Source of the DNA: Gloeobacter kilaueensis JS1
GTDB taxonomy: Bacteria > Cyanobacteriota > Cyanobacteriia > Gloeobacterales > Gloeobacteraceae
DNA: 64,000 nt
NCBI RefSeq assembly: GCF_000484535.1
Contig: NC_022600.1
Coordinates: 124,001 to 188,000, forward strand
Direction of reading: 5' to 3'
Shown here: in pieces, positions 1 through 13,512 of the stretch
How positions within the stretch are numbered: the first letter of the stretch is position 1
How the letters are laid out: every line of letters begins with the position of its first letter
Program-made: the position numbers and the translations under genes
Notes under the pieces: model-generated
What the model was told of the DNA's origin: nothing
Databases searched by the model: none
What the model saw: only the letters and a program-made list of their open reading frames with translations

Positions 1-1551
1 GAGCGCAACCGCCTCCGGGCGCTGGCGGTGCTCATCAAACCGGCAGGAATGGGTCTGCTGGTGCGCACCGAGGCCGCCGGGACCGACGAGCAGGGCATCC
101 TCGAAGATCTTGAGAACCTGCTCAAGCAGTGGGAAAAAATCCAGAAGCAGACCACCGAGACGCGGGCACCGGCGCTATTAAACCGCGACGAAGATTTTAT
201 CCAGCGCGTGCTGCGCGACGCCTACAGCGCCCAGGTCAACCGCATCGTCGTCGATTCGCACACCGGCGTCAAGCGCGTCAAACAGCACCTGCTCACCTGG
301 AACGGGGGGCGGATGCCCCAGGGCGTCTACATCGAGCACCACCGCGAGTCGGTGCCGATTCTCGATTATTTTCGGGTCAACGCCGCCATCCGCGAAGCGC
401 TCCGTCCCCGCGTCGATCTGCCCTCGGGGGGGTACGTGATTATCGAGCCGACCGAGGCGCTCACGGTCATCGATGTCAACTCGGGTTCTTTTACCCGCTC
501 GGCCACCTCGCGGGAGACGGTGCTGTGGACCAACTGCGAAGCGGCCACCGAGATTGCCCGCCAGCTCAGGCTGCGCAACATCGCCGGCATCATCGTCATC
601 GACTTTATCGACATGGACGCCCGGCGCGACCAATTGCAGGTGCTCGAGCACTTCTCCAAGGCGCTCAAAGCCGACAAGTCGCGCCCGCAGATCGCCCAGC
701 TCACCGAACTGGGCCTCGTCGAAATCACCCGCAAGCGCCAGGGCCAGAGCATCTACGAAATTTTTGGCAAGCCCTGCCCGACCTGCGAAGGACTGGGCAT
801 CCTCACCCACCTGCCGGGGATGCGCCACGATCAAGTCTCAGGCGGCGATCCGTATCCGACGTTTGCCCCGCCCAGCGAGGAGTTCGACGGTTTTGAGGGC
901 GAAGAATTCAGCGCTCCTCCCGCCTCCGAGTACGAGGAAGAAGAAGGGGGCGACCTCGATCTCACCTCGCACCCGGTCTTTCGCAACGAGCGCCGTCGTC
1001 CGATCCTCGATCGCAGGCCGGCAGCGCCGAGCGGAGCGGGCAACGGGGCTCCGTCGCCGGGCGGCGGTGGACGCAACCGCCGACGGCGTGGGCGCAGCGG
1101 CAATGGCCGGGGCGATGACTTTCGAGGGGCAGGGGAGGCAAATGAGTCCGCCTCCCCGGTTTCAACCGGCGCAATCGAAACCACCCCCTCCTCCAGTAGC
1201 TCCTACCCCCCTGTCCTCGAAGCCGAGGAGAGCAGCCAGAGCGAGCCTGCGATCGAATCTCCCGCCGGTCGCGAGAGCCACGAGGAGTTGCCTCCGGAGA
1301 TGCCCATCGACCACGTGCCGCCCGCCGAGCAGGAGGTGCTCGCCTACATGGGCCTGCCCGCCGAGTTGCTGCGCGGACCCGCCCTTACCTCGGGCAACAC
1401 TTCGATCCTCTCGGTGCGGCCTCCGAGCGCCGAAAAAGACGACGACGAGGGCGAGGCGAACGACCCGCGCCGCCGCCGTCGCCGCCGCCCGACGCGGGGC
1501 AAAGCGGAGACGGCGAGCGGACCGGTGACGACCGCTACGCCCGAAGAATAA
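1..1551 (+). CDS. rne: Ribonuclease E/G, 5'-truncated by window edge
   Basis: The reading frame is open from base 1, so the N-terminal S1/RNase H-like part lies outside the window. The visible part holds the DNase I-like catalytic subdomain: IDVNSG (near base 470) and DFIDMD (near base 601) carry the two metal-binding aspartates, and CPTCEG (near base 775) is the zinc-link cysteine motif of the RNase E/G family. It endonucleolytically cuts mRNA and rRNA precursors. The C-terminal 230 residues are acidic and low-complexity, interrupted by two arginine runs (RRRRGR and seven consecutive arginines near the end). In cyanobacteria an arginine-rich C-terminal peptide is known to bind polynucleotide phosphorylase, so the last run is probably that docking site (inference). 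The stop overlaps the rnhB start by one base (TAATG). Confidence 0.95.
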   Translation, partial: ERNRLRALAVLIKPAGMGLLVRTEAAGTDEQGILEDLENLLKQWEKIQKQTTETRAPALLNRDEDFIQRVLRDAYSAQVNRIVVDSHTGVKRVKQHLLTWNGGRMPQGVYIEHHRESVPILDYFRVNAAIREALRPRVDLPSGGYVIIEPTEALTVIDVNSGSFTRSATSRETVLWTNCEAATEIARQLRLRNIAGIIVIDFIDMDARRDQLQVLEHFSKALKADKSRPQIAQLTELGLVEITRKRQGQSIYEIFGKPCPTCEGLGILTHLPGMRHDQVSGGDPYPTFAPPSEEFDGFEGEEFSAPPASEYEEEEGGDLDLTSHPVFRNERRRPILDRRPAAPSGAGNGAPSPGGGGRNRRRRGRSGNGRGDDFRGAGEANESASPVSTGAIETTPSSSSSYPPVLEAEESSQSEPAIESPAGRESHEELPPEMPIDHVPPAEQEVLAYMGLPAELLRGPALTSGNTSILSVRPPSAEKDDDEGEANDPRRRRRRRPTRGKAETASGPVTTATPEE

Positions 1552-2222
1552 TGCCCCCGCTCGGCAGGCCGACCCTGGCGCTGGAGGCTCCCCTCTGGCA
1601 GCAGGGGGTTGCCCGGCTCGCCGGCATCGACGAGGTGGGGCGCGGGGCACTGGCCGGTTGTGTGGTGGCAGCAGCGGTGATCCTGCCGCCGGATCTGGAG
1701 GCCGCTGCCCTGGCTGGGGTGAGCGATTCCAAGTTGCTCAGCCGCCCCCAGCGCGAGCGGCTTGTAGAGCGCATCGAACGGGTGGCGGTGGCGATTGCCG
1801 TCGGCAGCGCCTCGGTCATCGAGATCGACCGGCTCAACATTCGCCGGGCAACTGCCCTCGCCATGGAGCGGGCGATTGAGCGCCTCGGAGGAGCAGAACA
1901 CCTGCTGGTGGACGGCCTGCCGGTAAGGGATCTGGGTCGTGCCCAGACGGCGGTGGTCAAAGGTGACCGCACCAGCCTCACGATCGCCGCCGCCTCGATT
2001 GTGGCGAAGGTGACCCGCGATCGCTGGATGCACCGGCTGGACCGGCGCTTTCCAGGCTATGGCTGGCAGGCCAACGTCGGTTACGGCACCGCCGCCCACC
2101 TGCAGGCGCTGGCAGAACTGGGGGTGACTCCCTTCCATCGGCGCAGCTTTGCGCCGGTGCGACTGGCCCTCGATTCAAGCAGTCAAAAACAAAACCGAAA
2201 CTCTGGTCGGCTATTCGATTGA
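1551..2222 (+). CDS. rnhB: Ribonuclease HII
   Basis: 223 aa, the usual size for RNase HII, which cuts the RNA strand of RNA-DNA hybrids and removes misincorporated ribonucleotides. The N-terminal signature GIDEVGRG gives the first catalytic Asp and Glu; the downstream block [20 protein letters not shown] is typical of the family. The ATG shares its A with the rne stop codon, so translation is probably coupled to rne. The last 15 residues (Ser/Gln/Asn-rich) look dispensable. No other interpretation is likely. Confidence 0.95.
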   Translation: MPPLGRPTLALEAPLWQQGVARLAGIDEVGRGALAGCVVAAAVILPPDLEAAALAGVSDSKLLSRPQRERLVERIERVAVAIAVGSASVIEIDRLNIRRATALAMERAIERLGGAEHLLVDGLPVRDLGRAQTAVVKGDRTSLTIAAASIVAKVTRDRWMHRLDRRFPGYGWQANVGYGTAAHLQALAELGVTPFHRRSFAPVRLALDSSSQKQNRNSGRLFD

Positions 2223-2247
2223 ATAGTGGTCCAAAGGTGCATAAAAT
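2219..2247 (+). promoter_or_regulatory. Candidate sigma70-type promoter for gltS
   Basis: TTGAAT and TAAAAT are separated by exactly 17 bases just after the rnhB stop, in an AT-richer stretch. Start of transcription would fall near 2254, leaving a leader of about 110 bases before gltS. Seen in sequence only; no experimental support. Confidence 0.45.
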
Positions 2248-2277
2248 GTAATTCCTCCAGATTCACCGGATTTGTTC

Positions 2278-2297
2278 GTAACTGTTCACGCTGTTAC
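2278..2297. promoter_or_regulatory. Small dyad in the gltS leader
   Basis: GTAAC and its exact reverse complement GTTAC are separated by 10 bases. It does not match the NtcA consensus GTA-N8-TAC (spacing 14 between GTA and TAC). It might be an operator for another nitrogen-responsive regulator, or chance. Confidence 0.25.
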
Positions 2298-2365
2298 ATG
2301 CCGGGCTGGTTTTCCTGTCTCCCAGTGAGCCTGGGTTCATCCGATTAATAAATCGAGCGCAGAAG

Positions 2366-6970
<4,605 letters not shown>

Positions 6971-7043
6971 CAGGGAGAACTGGCCCCGCCCCTCGCATTT
7001 CGTGGTAGGAAGTAGAAGCCCAATCGTCGGCGAGGGAGGTTTT

Positions 7044-7538
7044 GTGGAGACCGGCCTTTACATCGTTCGGCAGGCTGCAGACCAGCTCATCATCGATCAA
7101 AAACAACTGGGTCCGCCGATCCTTTCGCGCATCGTCTGGGCGATCGCCTGTGTCATCCTGCCTCTATTTGTTCTGTACTCCGGCTTGCGTCGGGGAAATA
7201 TCGGTGCCTTTCTAATCGCTGCCTTCGTCTTTGTCGCTTTCAGCGCGATTGTCTGGTTTCTTTTTCCCCAACAAAGCTGGACGTTTGACAGGCGCGCGAA
7301 CCGATTCACCTATGTGCGCGGACTGGGGCCGATCCCGTTTAGCTCGTCTTTCCCATTAAATGAAATTGAACGATACGAAATCAAGCGCTCCAACAGCGAA
7401 GGCTCCGAGTACTACGCGCCCTCGATCAAGCTGCGCAGCGGCAGGCAGTTCACTCTGGGAGCAGGTTCCAATGAACCGGGCGAACGGGACGCAGAACAAA
7501 TCGGTGTTCTCGTTCGGCCTTTTTTGAAAGGTCAGTAG
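7044..7538 (+). CDS. Small membrane protein with C-terminal PH-like region, unknown function
   Basis: 164 aa from a GTG at 7044; GGAGGT lies only three bases upstream, closer than usual, but longer in-frame starts would overlap gltS and give an unnatural Arg/Ser-rich N terminus. Two hydrophobic segments (about residues 25-45 and 52-75) are followed by a beta-rich stretch with a Trp-x-Phe-Asp start and charged strands, as in small bacterial proteins with two membrane helices and a pleckstrin-like domain. The family is not recognised with certainty. It follows gltS by 73 bases and may be co-transcribed. Confidence 0.6.
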   Translation: METGLYIVRQAADQLIIDQKQLGPPILSRIVWAIACVILPLFVLYSGLRRGNIGAFLIAAFVFVAFSAIVWFLFPQQSWTFDRRANRFTYVRGLGPIPFSSSFPLNEIERYEIKRSNSEGSEYYAPSIKLRSGRQFTLGAGSNEPGERDAEQIGVLVRPFLKGQ

Positions 7539-7791
7539 TCGCCTGCCATACCGACTTCGATATTCCTGCCTCAATAAACTTCTTCTACCTTTACACCGGC
7601 AATCCTCCATCCATAGAAGGGGCGAGGCGACGCTGCTATCTGAGTGCTCCAGGCTCCCTACACAGCGCAGTCGTTCCCAAAGCTGATTGATTATTCCTGT
7701 CCAATTCGAGCACCCGCTCCCACGCAGCGCAGTTTATTTTGGTCCAGCGTAAACGCAGGCTACCCATTTGACGACGGAGAGAAAGACAATC

Positions 7792-10700
7792 ATGAGTGGT
7801 CAACCAGGACAACCAACAGGCTCGCCGACCGCACCGCCCACCAATACGCCAACTCCCTCGCCCACAGCGACGAATACTCCTGCACCTTCACCGACAGCGA
7901 CGAATACTCCTGCTCCACAGCCGACGAGCACGCCTGCTACAAATCCTGGCAACCCACCTGCGAATCCCGCACATCAAGGCGGTGGGCATCAGACAACCTT
8001 CGGCGAGTGGGAATCGACGGCCAAGGATGTTGCGACAGCCGGTAAGGCGGCGGCAGTCGGGATGGACTCCTGGATCAAGACCGACGCAGCCGTGCTGGAG
8101 GCAAACAAGCAGGATTTTTATTCTCCTGGCCGTACCACTCCCAACACCGACCGGGTGACAAAAGAAAATTTCGATACGCCGAACGCCGCCGGTAGTCCTA
8201 CGGTCAAGAACATGACCAACCGCATCAAAGGCGGAGCGGCTGCTCTCGATGGCGTCCAGCAGATCTTCAAAGGCGTCGATGATCTTGAGAGCGGCAAATA
8301 TGTCAAAGCTGGTCAGGATGGGGCAAATCTGGCAAGCGACATCGCCAATCTCGGTGGATATAACCCCCTGACGGGTTCGGAGACCAAATCCTGGACTGGA
8401 ACGGCTGGTCTGTTTAGAGCCGCTGGTGGTGGTATCGGACTTTTCAACGACATTACCGATCAAAAATCACCAGAAGCCAAAAGAGATCTAAGCATTGCCG
8501 CCGACGGTCTCGACATTGCTGCCGGTACCACCAAGGCGCTTGAGAAATTCGGAGCCAGTCCACTGTTGGGCGGGGCTGCAAGCGATCTATTTGGTGGCTT
8601 AGCTGGCATTGCTTCCAACACCGCCAAACTCTTCGATCCCAACGCCACCACCCAGGACAAGGGAGCAGCCGTTTTCGGCGATGTCGTCTCCCTTGGCCAG
8701 ACCGCCGAGGGCATCAAGCGCGGCACGGCTTTTATCGGCAAACCGACGACACCACCCGGCGGCACGAGCGCCCCTGGAACTACTCCCAGCACTCCAGGCG
8801 GCACCAGCACCAGTGTCCAATCCGGCGCGAACACGAGCGTTCAATCTGGTGCCAACACCAGCGTTCAGTCTGGATCGAACACAACAATTCAATCCGGCAC
8901 TGATCCCAATGCCTCTGTTCCGGATCCGAACGCCTCAGCTCCAGATCCCAATGCTTCTGCAAATCCGGATCCGAATGCTTCTGCAAATCCTGACCCGGAC
9001 GCTTCGGCCAATCCCGATCCAGACGCTTCTGCCAATCAAGCAACGGCGGAAGAAGAAGCGCAACAAATTGCCGAGGAAGAGACACAACCTCTGAATGAGC
9101 AGGAAGCGCAACAAATCGCTGAAGAGGAGACACAACCTCTGACAGAAGAAGAAGCCCAACAGTTAGCTGAAGAAGAAACGCAACCTCTAACAGAAGAGCA
9201 GGCGCAACAAATTGCTGAAGAGGAGACTCAGCCTCTAACAGAAGAAGAAGCCCAACAGTTAGCTGAAGAAGAAGCTCAGCAAATTGCCGAGGAAGAAGGT
9301 CAAACAATTACCGGCGAGGAAGAGACTCAACCTCTCACCGAAGAGCAGGCGCAACAAATTGCAGAGGAAGAAACGCAACCTTTAACCGAAGAACAGGCGC
9401 AGCAGATTGCCGAAGAGGAAACCCAGCCTTTAACCGAAGAACAGGCGCAGCAGATTGTAGAGGAAGAGCCGCAACCGCTGACGGAAGAACAGCCCCAACA
9501 AATTGCCAGCGAAGAAACCCAGCCGATCACCAGTGAGGAGCCCCAGACTGTTCCAGAAGGGGAAGTCGAGCCAATCACCGCTGAAGCCGAGGTGCCGCCT
9601 ACTGAACCGTCTCCGGTAGCAGAAGAACCGCCGGTAAACGAGTTCGTGCCATCCGAGGCAGCCGCTCCTGAGACGGTCGTTCCCGAGGCAGTTGCGCCAG
9701 AAGTGGCAGAGAGTACCGAGGAGGCCGCGTCCATTATCGATTCGGCGATTCCGGGTACTGAGACGGCGAGTTCCGAAACGGCTGAGACGGTTGCTTCTAG
9801 TACTGCAAGGACAGTCGCACCAGAGCTGGCAGAAACTGCTGCCGTTGACGCTGTTGCACCGGGACTGGCAGAGGCCGCTGCCGTTGACACCGTTGCGCCA
9901 GGTCTGGTCGAAGCTGCTGCTCCTGGCGTTGTGGATGCAGTGGCACCAGGTCTGGTCGAAGCTGCCGCGCCCGGTCTGGTGGAAGCCGCTGCTCCTGGCC
10001 TGGCTGAAGCAGTTGTGCCGGGTCTGGTCGAAGCAGCGATTCCGGAAGCGGTCGAAGCTGGAGGTGTGCTGGCCGCTGAGGGTGGACTGTTAGCAGCGGA
10101 AGGGGCGAGCGGCCCGCCCGGCTGGGTAGCGGCTGCCGCCACAGCCGCTTACATGGGCGCTGACGCTCTTTCCGGTGGCAAGGTAAGTGAGGCGATCGGC
10201 GATACTGCCGTCGGTATCGGCAAGGGCGCGGTCGATGTCGGCTCAGCAGCAGTCGAGGCCGGTAAGGATGTTGCAGGCGGTGTCCACGATGCCGCCGTCG
10301 ATGGTGTCCACGACGCTGCCAAGGGCGGAACTGAGATCTGGAGCGGCATCCAGAACGCGGACCTGGGCCAGATCGGCGAGGGTCTGGGCGATCTCGGTTC
10401 GGGTGCTCTCAAGGTGGGCGAAGACATCACAGGCGCGCTGGGAGATGCGGGCGACGCTCTACTCTCCGGCGGTGAACAGGCGCTGAGTGACATCGGCGAT
10501 GGCCTGGGCAAAGCTGGCGAGGCGCTCAGCGAAGGCTGGCAGAACGCCGAGGAAAATGTCGGCAAGGCAGCGGATTGGGTCGGTGACACAGCCAACTTTG
10601 TCATCGAACACCCCGAGGAAGCTTTTGACAATACGGTCAACGCCCTGGGCGATGCCGGTGAAGCCGTTGCTGACTTTGCCGGTGATGCCTGGAATGCGAC

Positions 10701-12153
10701 GACCGATTTCGTCGGCAACGCCATCGAGCACCCCGAGGAGACCCTCCAGAATGCTGAGCAGGCGGTAGAAGGTGCTGTCGATACGGTCGGTGACTTTGCC
10801 GGCAATGCCGTCGATGCAGTCGGTGATTTTGCCGGGAACGCCCTGAATTCAGCCGGGGACTTCTTTGGTGGTCTGTTCAACGATGCGAAGGAGGCTGCCA
10901 GCGATTTCGCGAGCGACATCGGCGACGCGGCCAGTCAGGGAGCGGCTGAGGCCAATCAGCAAAACAACGCCTCCAGCGACGACTCAGGCGGCGGTTCCTT
11001 CCTGGATGGCGTCGGCGGCTTCTTGGGCGGCATCGGCGACGGTGTTTCCTCGCTCTTTGGCGGCGATGACAGTAGCTCCGACGATCAGCAACAACAGCCG
11101 ACGACAGACGATGGGCAGAGCGACGGTGACGGTGGCTTCTTCAGCGACATCGGCAACAGCATCTCCTCGCTGTTCGGTGGTGACGATGAGAACGCTTCGA
11201 CCGACCCACAACCGACGGACGGCGACACGGCGCTCGGTATCGAAGGTGCGGCTGAATTCCAGGACAACGGCGACACCACAGCCGACGCTGACGCCGATGG
11301 CAGTGACACAAGCGGCATCGGTGACTTTTTTAGCAACGTCGGCGATGACGCTTCATCGCTATTTAACGGGGATGACAGCAGCGGCGAAGGGGATGCCGAC
11401 GGTGGCATCGCCGATGCCGCTCAGGCAATTGGTGATTTTGCCGGCGATATGCTGGGCGATGTCTCGTCGCTCTTTGGTGGCGATGAGAGTACCGACGGCG
11501 ATGGCCAGGACGATGCCGCTGCCGGCGTCGATCCTGAGAACTACACCGAGATGCAGGCCGCCGGTCTGATGTCGGATTCGGAGTGGGCCGATGCGATGCT
11601 CGACGACGCCCGCGAGGCGATGGGCATGGATCCATCGGACGCCGACAGTGGGGCGGGAGCCGACAATTATCCCGCAGACGACGACAGCAACATCGGTGAT
11701 CCGGGCACTATCGCCGAGATGGGCGACATGGACGGCGAGACGGGCTTCCTCGCCGACGATGCCGGAGCGGGCGAAGATTCCGGGTACCTTCCTGGGGATG
11801 ATGCTGGTTCTGAGCTGGATGACGAATCGCTTGGCGACGGTGGAGCGAGTGCTTTCACCGACGACTTTGATGGCGATGGCGGCATCTACGCTGACTCTGC
11901 CATTGCGGACGATGCCACAGTTGACGACGATTCGGTTTCGGGCTTTACGAGCAGCGACGACGATTCGAGTGTCTACGACGACTCGGCTGTTGCCGATAAT
12001 TCCGCCGTATACGACGACTCGGCTGTTGCGGATGATTCTGCCCCGTCTGGGGACTACAGCAGCGATGAAGCGCCTGTGGAGGAGTCTGAGCCTGAGCCTG
12101 AACCAGAGCCCGAACCCCAGGAGGACGAGGGCGCTGACAGCTACGAAGAGTAG
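7792..12153 (+). CDS. Giant acidic repeat-built protein, unknown function
   Basis: 1453 aa from ATG 7792, preceded by GGAGAG. An in-frame TTG at 7768 would add eight residues. Order of parts: Pro/Thr-rich spacer (about 1-60); a helical, Gly/Ala-rich region that looks globular (about 65-325); four NTSVQSGA-type octapeptides; PDPNASAN repeats; about nine copies of a 16-residue Glu/Gln repeat; APGLVEAA repeats; a long amphipathic helical region rich in GDAG, FAGDA and EHPEE motifs; four FxxxIGxxxSSLFGGDD modules; Asp/Ser/Ala acidic repeats; a Glu-Pro tail. There is no signal peptide, transmembrane anchor, RTX nonapeptide or enzyme motif. The predicted charge is strongly negative. A scaffold, surface or condensate-forming role is conceivable but unsupported. 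A stem-loop follows the stop codon. Confidence 0.8.
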   Translation: MSGQPGQPTGSPTAPPTNTPTPSPTATNTPAPSPTATNTPAPQPTSTPATNPGNPPANPAHQGGGHQTTFGEWESTAKDVATAGKAAAVGMDSWIKTDAAVLEANKQDFYSPGRTTPNTDRVTKENFDTPNAAGSPTVKNMTNRIKGGAAALDGVQQIFKGVDDLESGKYVKAGQDGANLASDIANLGGYNPLTGSETKSWTGTAGLFRAAGGGIGLFNDITDQKSPEAKRDLSIAADGLDIAAGTTKALEKFGASPLLGGAASDLFGGLAGIASNTAKLFDPNATTQDKGAAVFGDVVSLGQTAEGIKRGTAFIGKPTTPPGGTSAPGTTPSTPGGTSTSVQSGANTSVQSGANTSVQSGSNTTIQSGTDPNASVPDPNASAPDPNASANPDPNASANPDPDASANPDPDASANQATAEEEAQQIAEEETQPLNEQEAQQIAEEETQPLTEEEAQQLAEEETQPLTEEQAQQIAEEETQPLTEEEAQQLAEEEAQQIAEEEGQTITGEEETQPLTEEQAQQIAEEETQPLTEEQAQQIAEEETQPLTEEQAQQIVEEEPQPLTEEQPQQIASEETQPITSEEPQTVPEGEVEPITAEAEVPPTEPSPVAEEPPVNEFVPSEAAAPETVVPEAVAPEVAESTEEAASIIDSAIPGTETASSETAETVASSTARTVAPELAETAAVDAVAPGLAEAAAVDTVAPGLVEAAAPGVVDAVAPGLVEAAAPGLVEAAAPGLAEAVVPGLVEAAIPEAVEAGGVLAAEGGLLAAEGASGPPGWVAAAATAAYMGADALSGGKVSEAIGDTAVGIGKGAVDVGSAAVEAGKDVAGGVHDAAVDGVHDAAKGGTEIWSGIQNADLGQIGEGLGDLGSGALKVGEDITGALGDAGDALLSGGEQALSDIGDGLGKAGEALSEGWQNAEENVGKAADWVGDTANFVIEHPEEAFDNTVNALGDAGEAVADFAGDAWNATTDFVGNAIEHPEETLQNAEQAVEGAVDTVGDFAGNAVDAVGDFAGNALNSAGDFFGGLFNDAKEAASDFASDIGDAASQGAAEANQQNNASSDDSGGGSFLDGVGGFLGGIGDGVSSLFGGDDSSSDDQQQQPTTDDGQSDGDGGFFSDIGNSISSLFGGDDENASTDPQPTDGDTALGIEGAAEFQDNGDTTADADADGSDTSGIGDFFSNVGDDASSLFNGDDSSGEGDADGGIADAAQAIGDFAGDMLGDVSSLFGGDESTDGDGQDDAAAGVDPENYTEMQAAGLMSDSEWADAMLDDAREAMGMDPSDADSGAGADNYPADDDSNIGDPGTIAEMGDMDGETGFLADDAGAGEDSGYLPGDDAGSELDDESLGDGGASAFTDDFDGDGGIYADSAIADDATVDDDSVSGFTSSDDDSSVYDDSAVADNSAVYDDSAVADDSAPSGDYSSDEAPVEESEPEPEPEPEPQEDEGADSYEE
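9049..9540 (+). repeat. 48-bp tandem repeat coding a 16-aa Glu/Gln motif
   Basis: Inside the giant protein gene. The unit reads roughly EQAQQIAEEETQPLTE, present about nine times, with one partial insertion unit (around 9265-9320). DNA copies differ mainly at third codon positions, so the array is being kept at protein level and not just copied by recent slippage. Confidence 0.85.
11020..11490 (+). repeat. Four dispersed SSLFGGDD modules
   Basis: Inside the giant protein gene. Each module is a 15-17 residue amphipathic segment ending in SSLFGGDD, SSLFNGDD or SSLFGGDE, separated by 25-50 residues of Asp/Ser/Gln linker. The hydrophobic Phe/Ile/Leu pattern against acidic linkers looks like sticker-and-spacer or docking motifs (inference). 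Confidence 0.75.
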
Positions 12154-12178
12154 CTGAAACGTTCCTTCTAAACTGAGT

Positions 12179-12204
12179 AGCCCGGTAGTCAACCCTATCG
12201 GGCT
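12179..12204. terminator. Stem-loop between convergent genes
   Basis: AGCCCGGTAG and CTATCGGGCT form a 10-bp stem (one G-T pair) with a 6-base loop, 25 bases after the giant gene stop and just before the end of the minus-strand CO2-hydration gene. No strong T-run follows on either strand, so it may be a weak bidirectional terminator or a 3' end stabiliser. Confidence 0.55.
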
Positions 12205-12208
12205 GCTC

Positions 12209-13336
12209 TTATGGCTCGATTTCGGCGAGTTTGGTCGGGACGATGCGCTGCGCCCAGGTGTCGAAGTAGGCCCGGCGCAATTCGGCGGATTCTGGGCCAC
12301 CGGCAGAAAGGGGTGCCAGAGCCAGAACGGCGGCGTTGGTGACGCAGAACATCGACTTTTGAAAAGTCTTGTTCATGTCGATGTTGATCGCCTCCCGGCT
12401 GCGGGTATCCTCCCGGTAGTGCCGCCTGAGAAAGTCCGGCAAGAAGCGGTGGAGATCCTGCATCAAAAGCATCGGCGTGACACCGGCAGCACCCACCCTG
12501 AGCGGATCGGCGTAGAGCACACCGTAGCTGAATGCGTCGCGCTCCGCCGGAATCTGGGCGGCGTCGGAGGTATAGGAGACGGTGCCCCGGAAAGGTATAG
12601 CCCGAAAAAAGACGATCTCGACGTAGGGAACGGCAGCTTCACTCACCCAGCGCAGCTCCGCCTCAGCCGGGATTAGCTCGTAGGTTTTACCGTCGATCGG
12701 CACTGAATAGGTGAGGGGCTGATCAGCCGCCTTGCCCAGACCGTTGGCGATGTGGGTGACGACATCGGGGATCGACTGAATCTGGCCCTGGTCGTAGCGC
12801 TCGGCAAGCGAGAGAAATATCGAACTCATCACCCGCCAGAACTGGCCGAGGATGTGGTAATAGCACAACTTGCGCACCTGCTCTGGCAGAGTAATCGGAA
12901 ACACTTTGTGCAGCGCCAGGGCAGCCGGGTTGTTGTGGAACTTTGCTCGAATTGCCCGCTCGGCCCGCCCGCCAAATTCTGGCCCCTGGAGGTAATCGTT
13001 GAGCTTCTGGTTGCCGTGCCAGTAGAGGGTGCGGGCACAGTACTCGGCGTACTCATAATTCAGGCGGTGGTGCAGACTGTGATCGACCAGCTTCTTGAAG
13101 GTCACTTTGCCGTTGAAGTACTTAAAAGGCGAGAGCGAAACCAGAAACTGGTGCTCGGCTATATATATCAAATTGCGCGAGTAGCCATCGAGGACGATGC
13201 CGTAGCTACCGAGGATACCGACGACTTCGAGCAGATTGTCGTCGCTATGGGATAGCAGTCCTCCTGCTTCCAGGCGCTGGCTCAGCAGCTGCTTGAGCGC
13301 CGCCAGGGAGAGGTTGGCAAAAGAGAGATTTTCCAC
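12209..13336 (-). CDS. CO2-hydration protein of the ChpX/ChpY (CupA/CupB) family
   Basis: 375 aa, GTG start. Recognised by conserved stretches of the family: SYGIVLDGYSRNLIYIAEHQF near the start in slightly shorter form, KYFNGKV, NYEYAEYC, GQFWRVM, QIPAERDAFSYG, LLMQDLHRFLPDF and FQKSMFCVTNAA. These proteins associate with specialised NDH-1 complexes at the thylakoid or plasma membrane and convert CO2 to bicarbonate as part of the carbon-concentrating mechanism. They are usually encoded with ndhF3/ndhD3 or ndhF4/ndhD4; here neither neighbour is present, so the gene is an orphan copy in this window. Which of the two paralogues it represents cannot be decided by eye. Confidence 0.85.
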   Translation of the reverse strand: MENLSFANLSLAALKQLLSQRLEAGGLLSHSDDNLLEVVGILGSYGIVLDGYSRNLIYIAEHQFLVSLSPFKYFNGKVTFKKLVDHSLHHRLNYEYAEYCARTLYWHGNQKLNDYLQGPEFGGRAERAIRAKFHNNPAALALHKVFPITLPEQVRKLCYYHILGQFWRVMSSIFLSLAERYDQGQIQSIPDVVTHIANGLGKAADQPLTYSVPIDGKTYELIPAEAELRWVSEAAVPYVEIVFFRAIPFRGTVSYTSDAAQIPAERDAFSYGVLYADPLRVGAAGVTPMLLMQDLHRFLPDFLRRHYREDTRSREAINIDMNKTFQKSMFCVTNAAVLALAPLSAGGPESAELRRAYFDTWAQRIVPTKLAEIEP

Positions 13337-13512
13337 GGGTAATCATAAGTGAGGACAGGGGCACGCACTGCGCGAAGCAGATGTACCGGGAAGGCATATG
13401 TTATGGGTGTGGTTCTATAAAAAGATTGGGCTGACTCTATAAGATCTAGTCGCCCCACCTCGATCCTGTCCAGTTGTTGTCAGATCCAGAGGCAGCAGCG
13501 TCGGGGCGGGTC

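Noticed and set aside
2278-2297. NtcA site upstream of gltS
   Set aside because: The GTA and TAC halves are 14 bases apart instead of 8.
8818-9045. CRISPR-like short repeats
   Set aside because: They are in-frame protein repeats (NTSVQSGA and PDPNASAN) without unique spacers.
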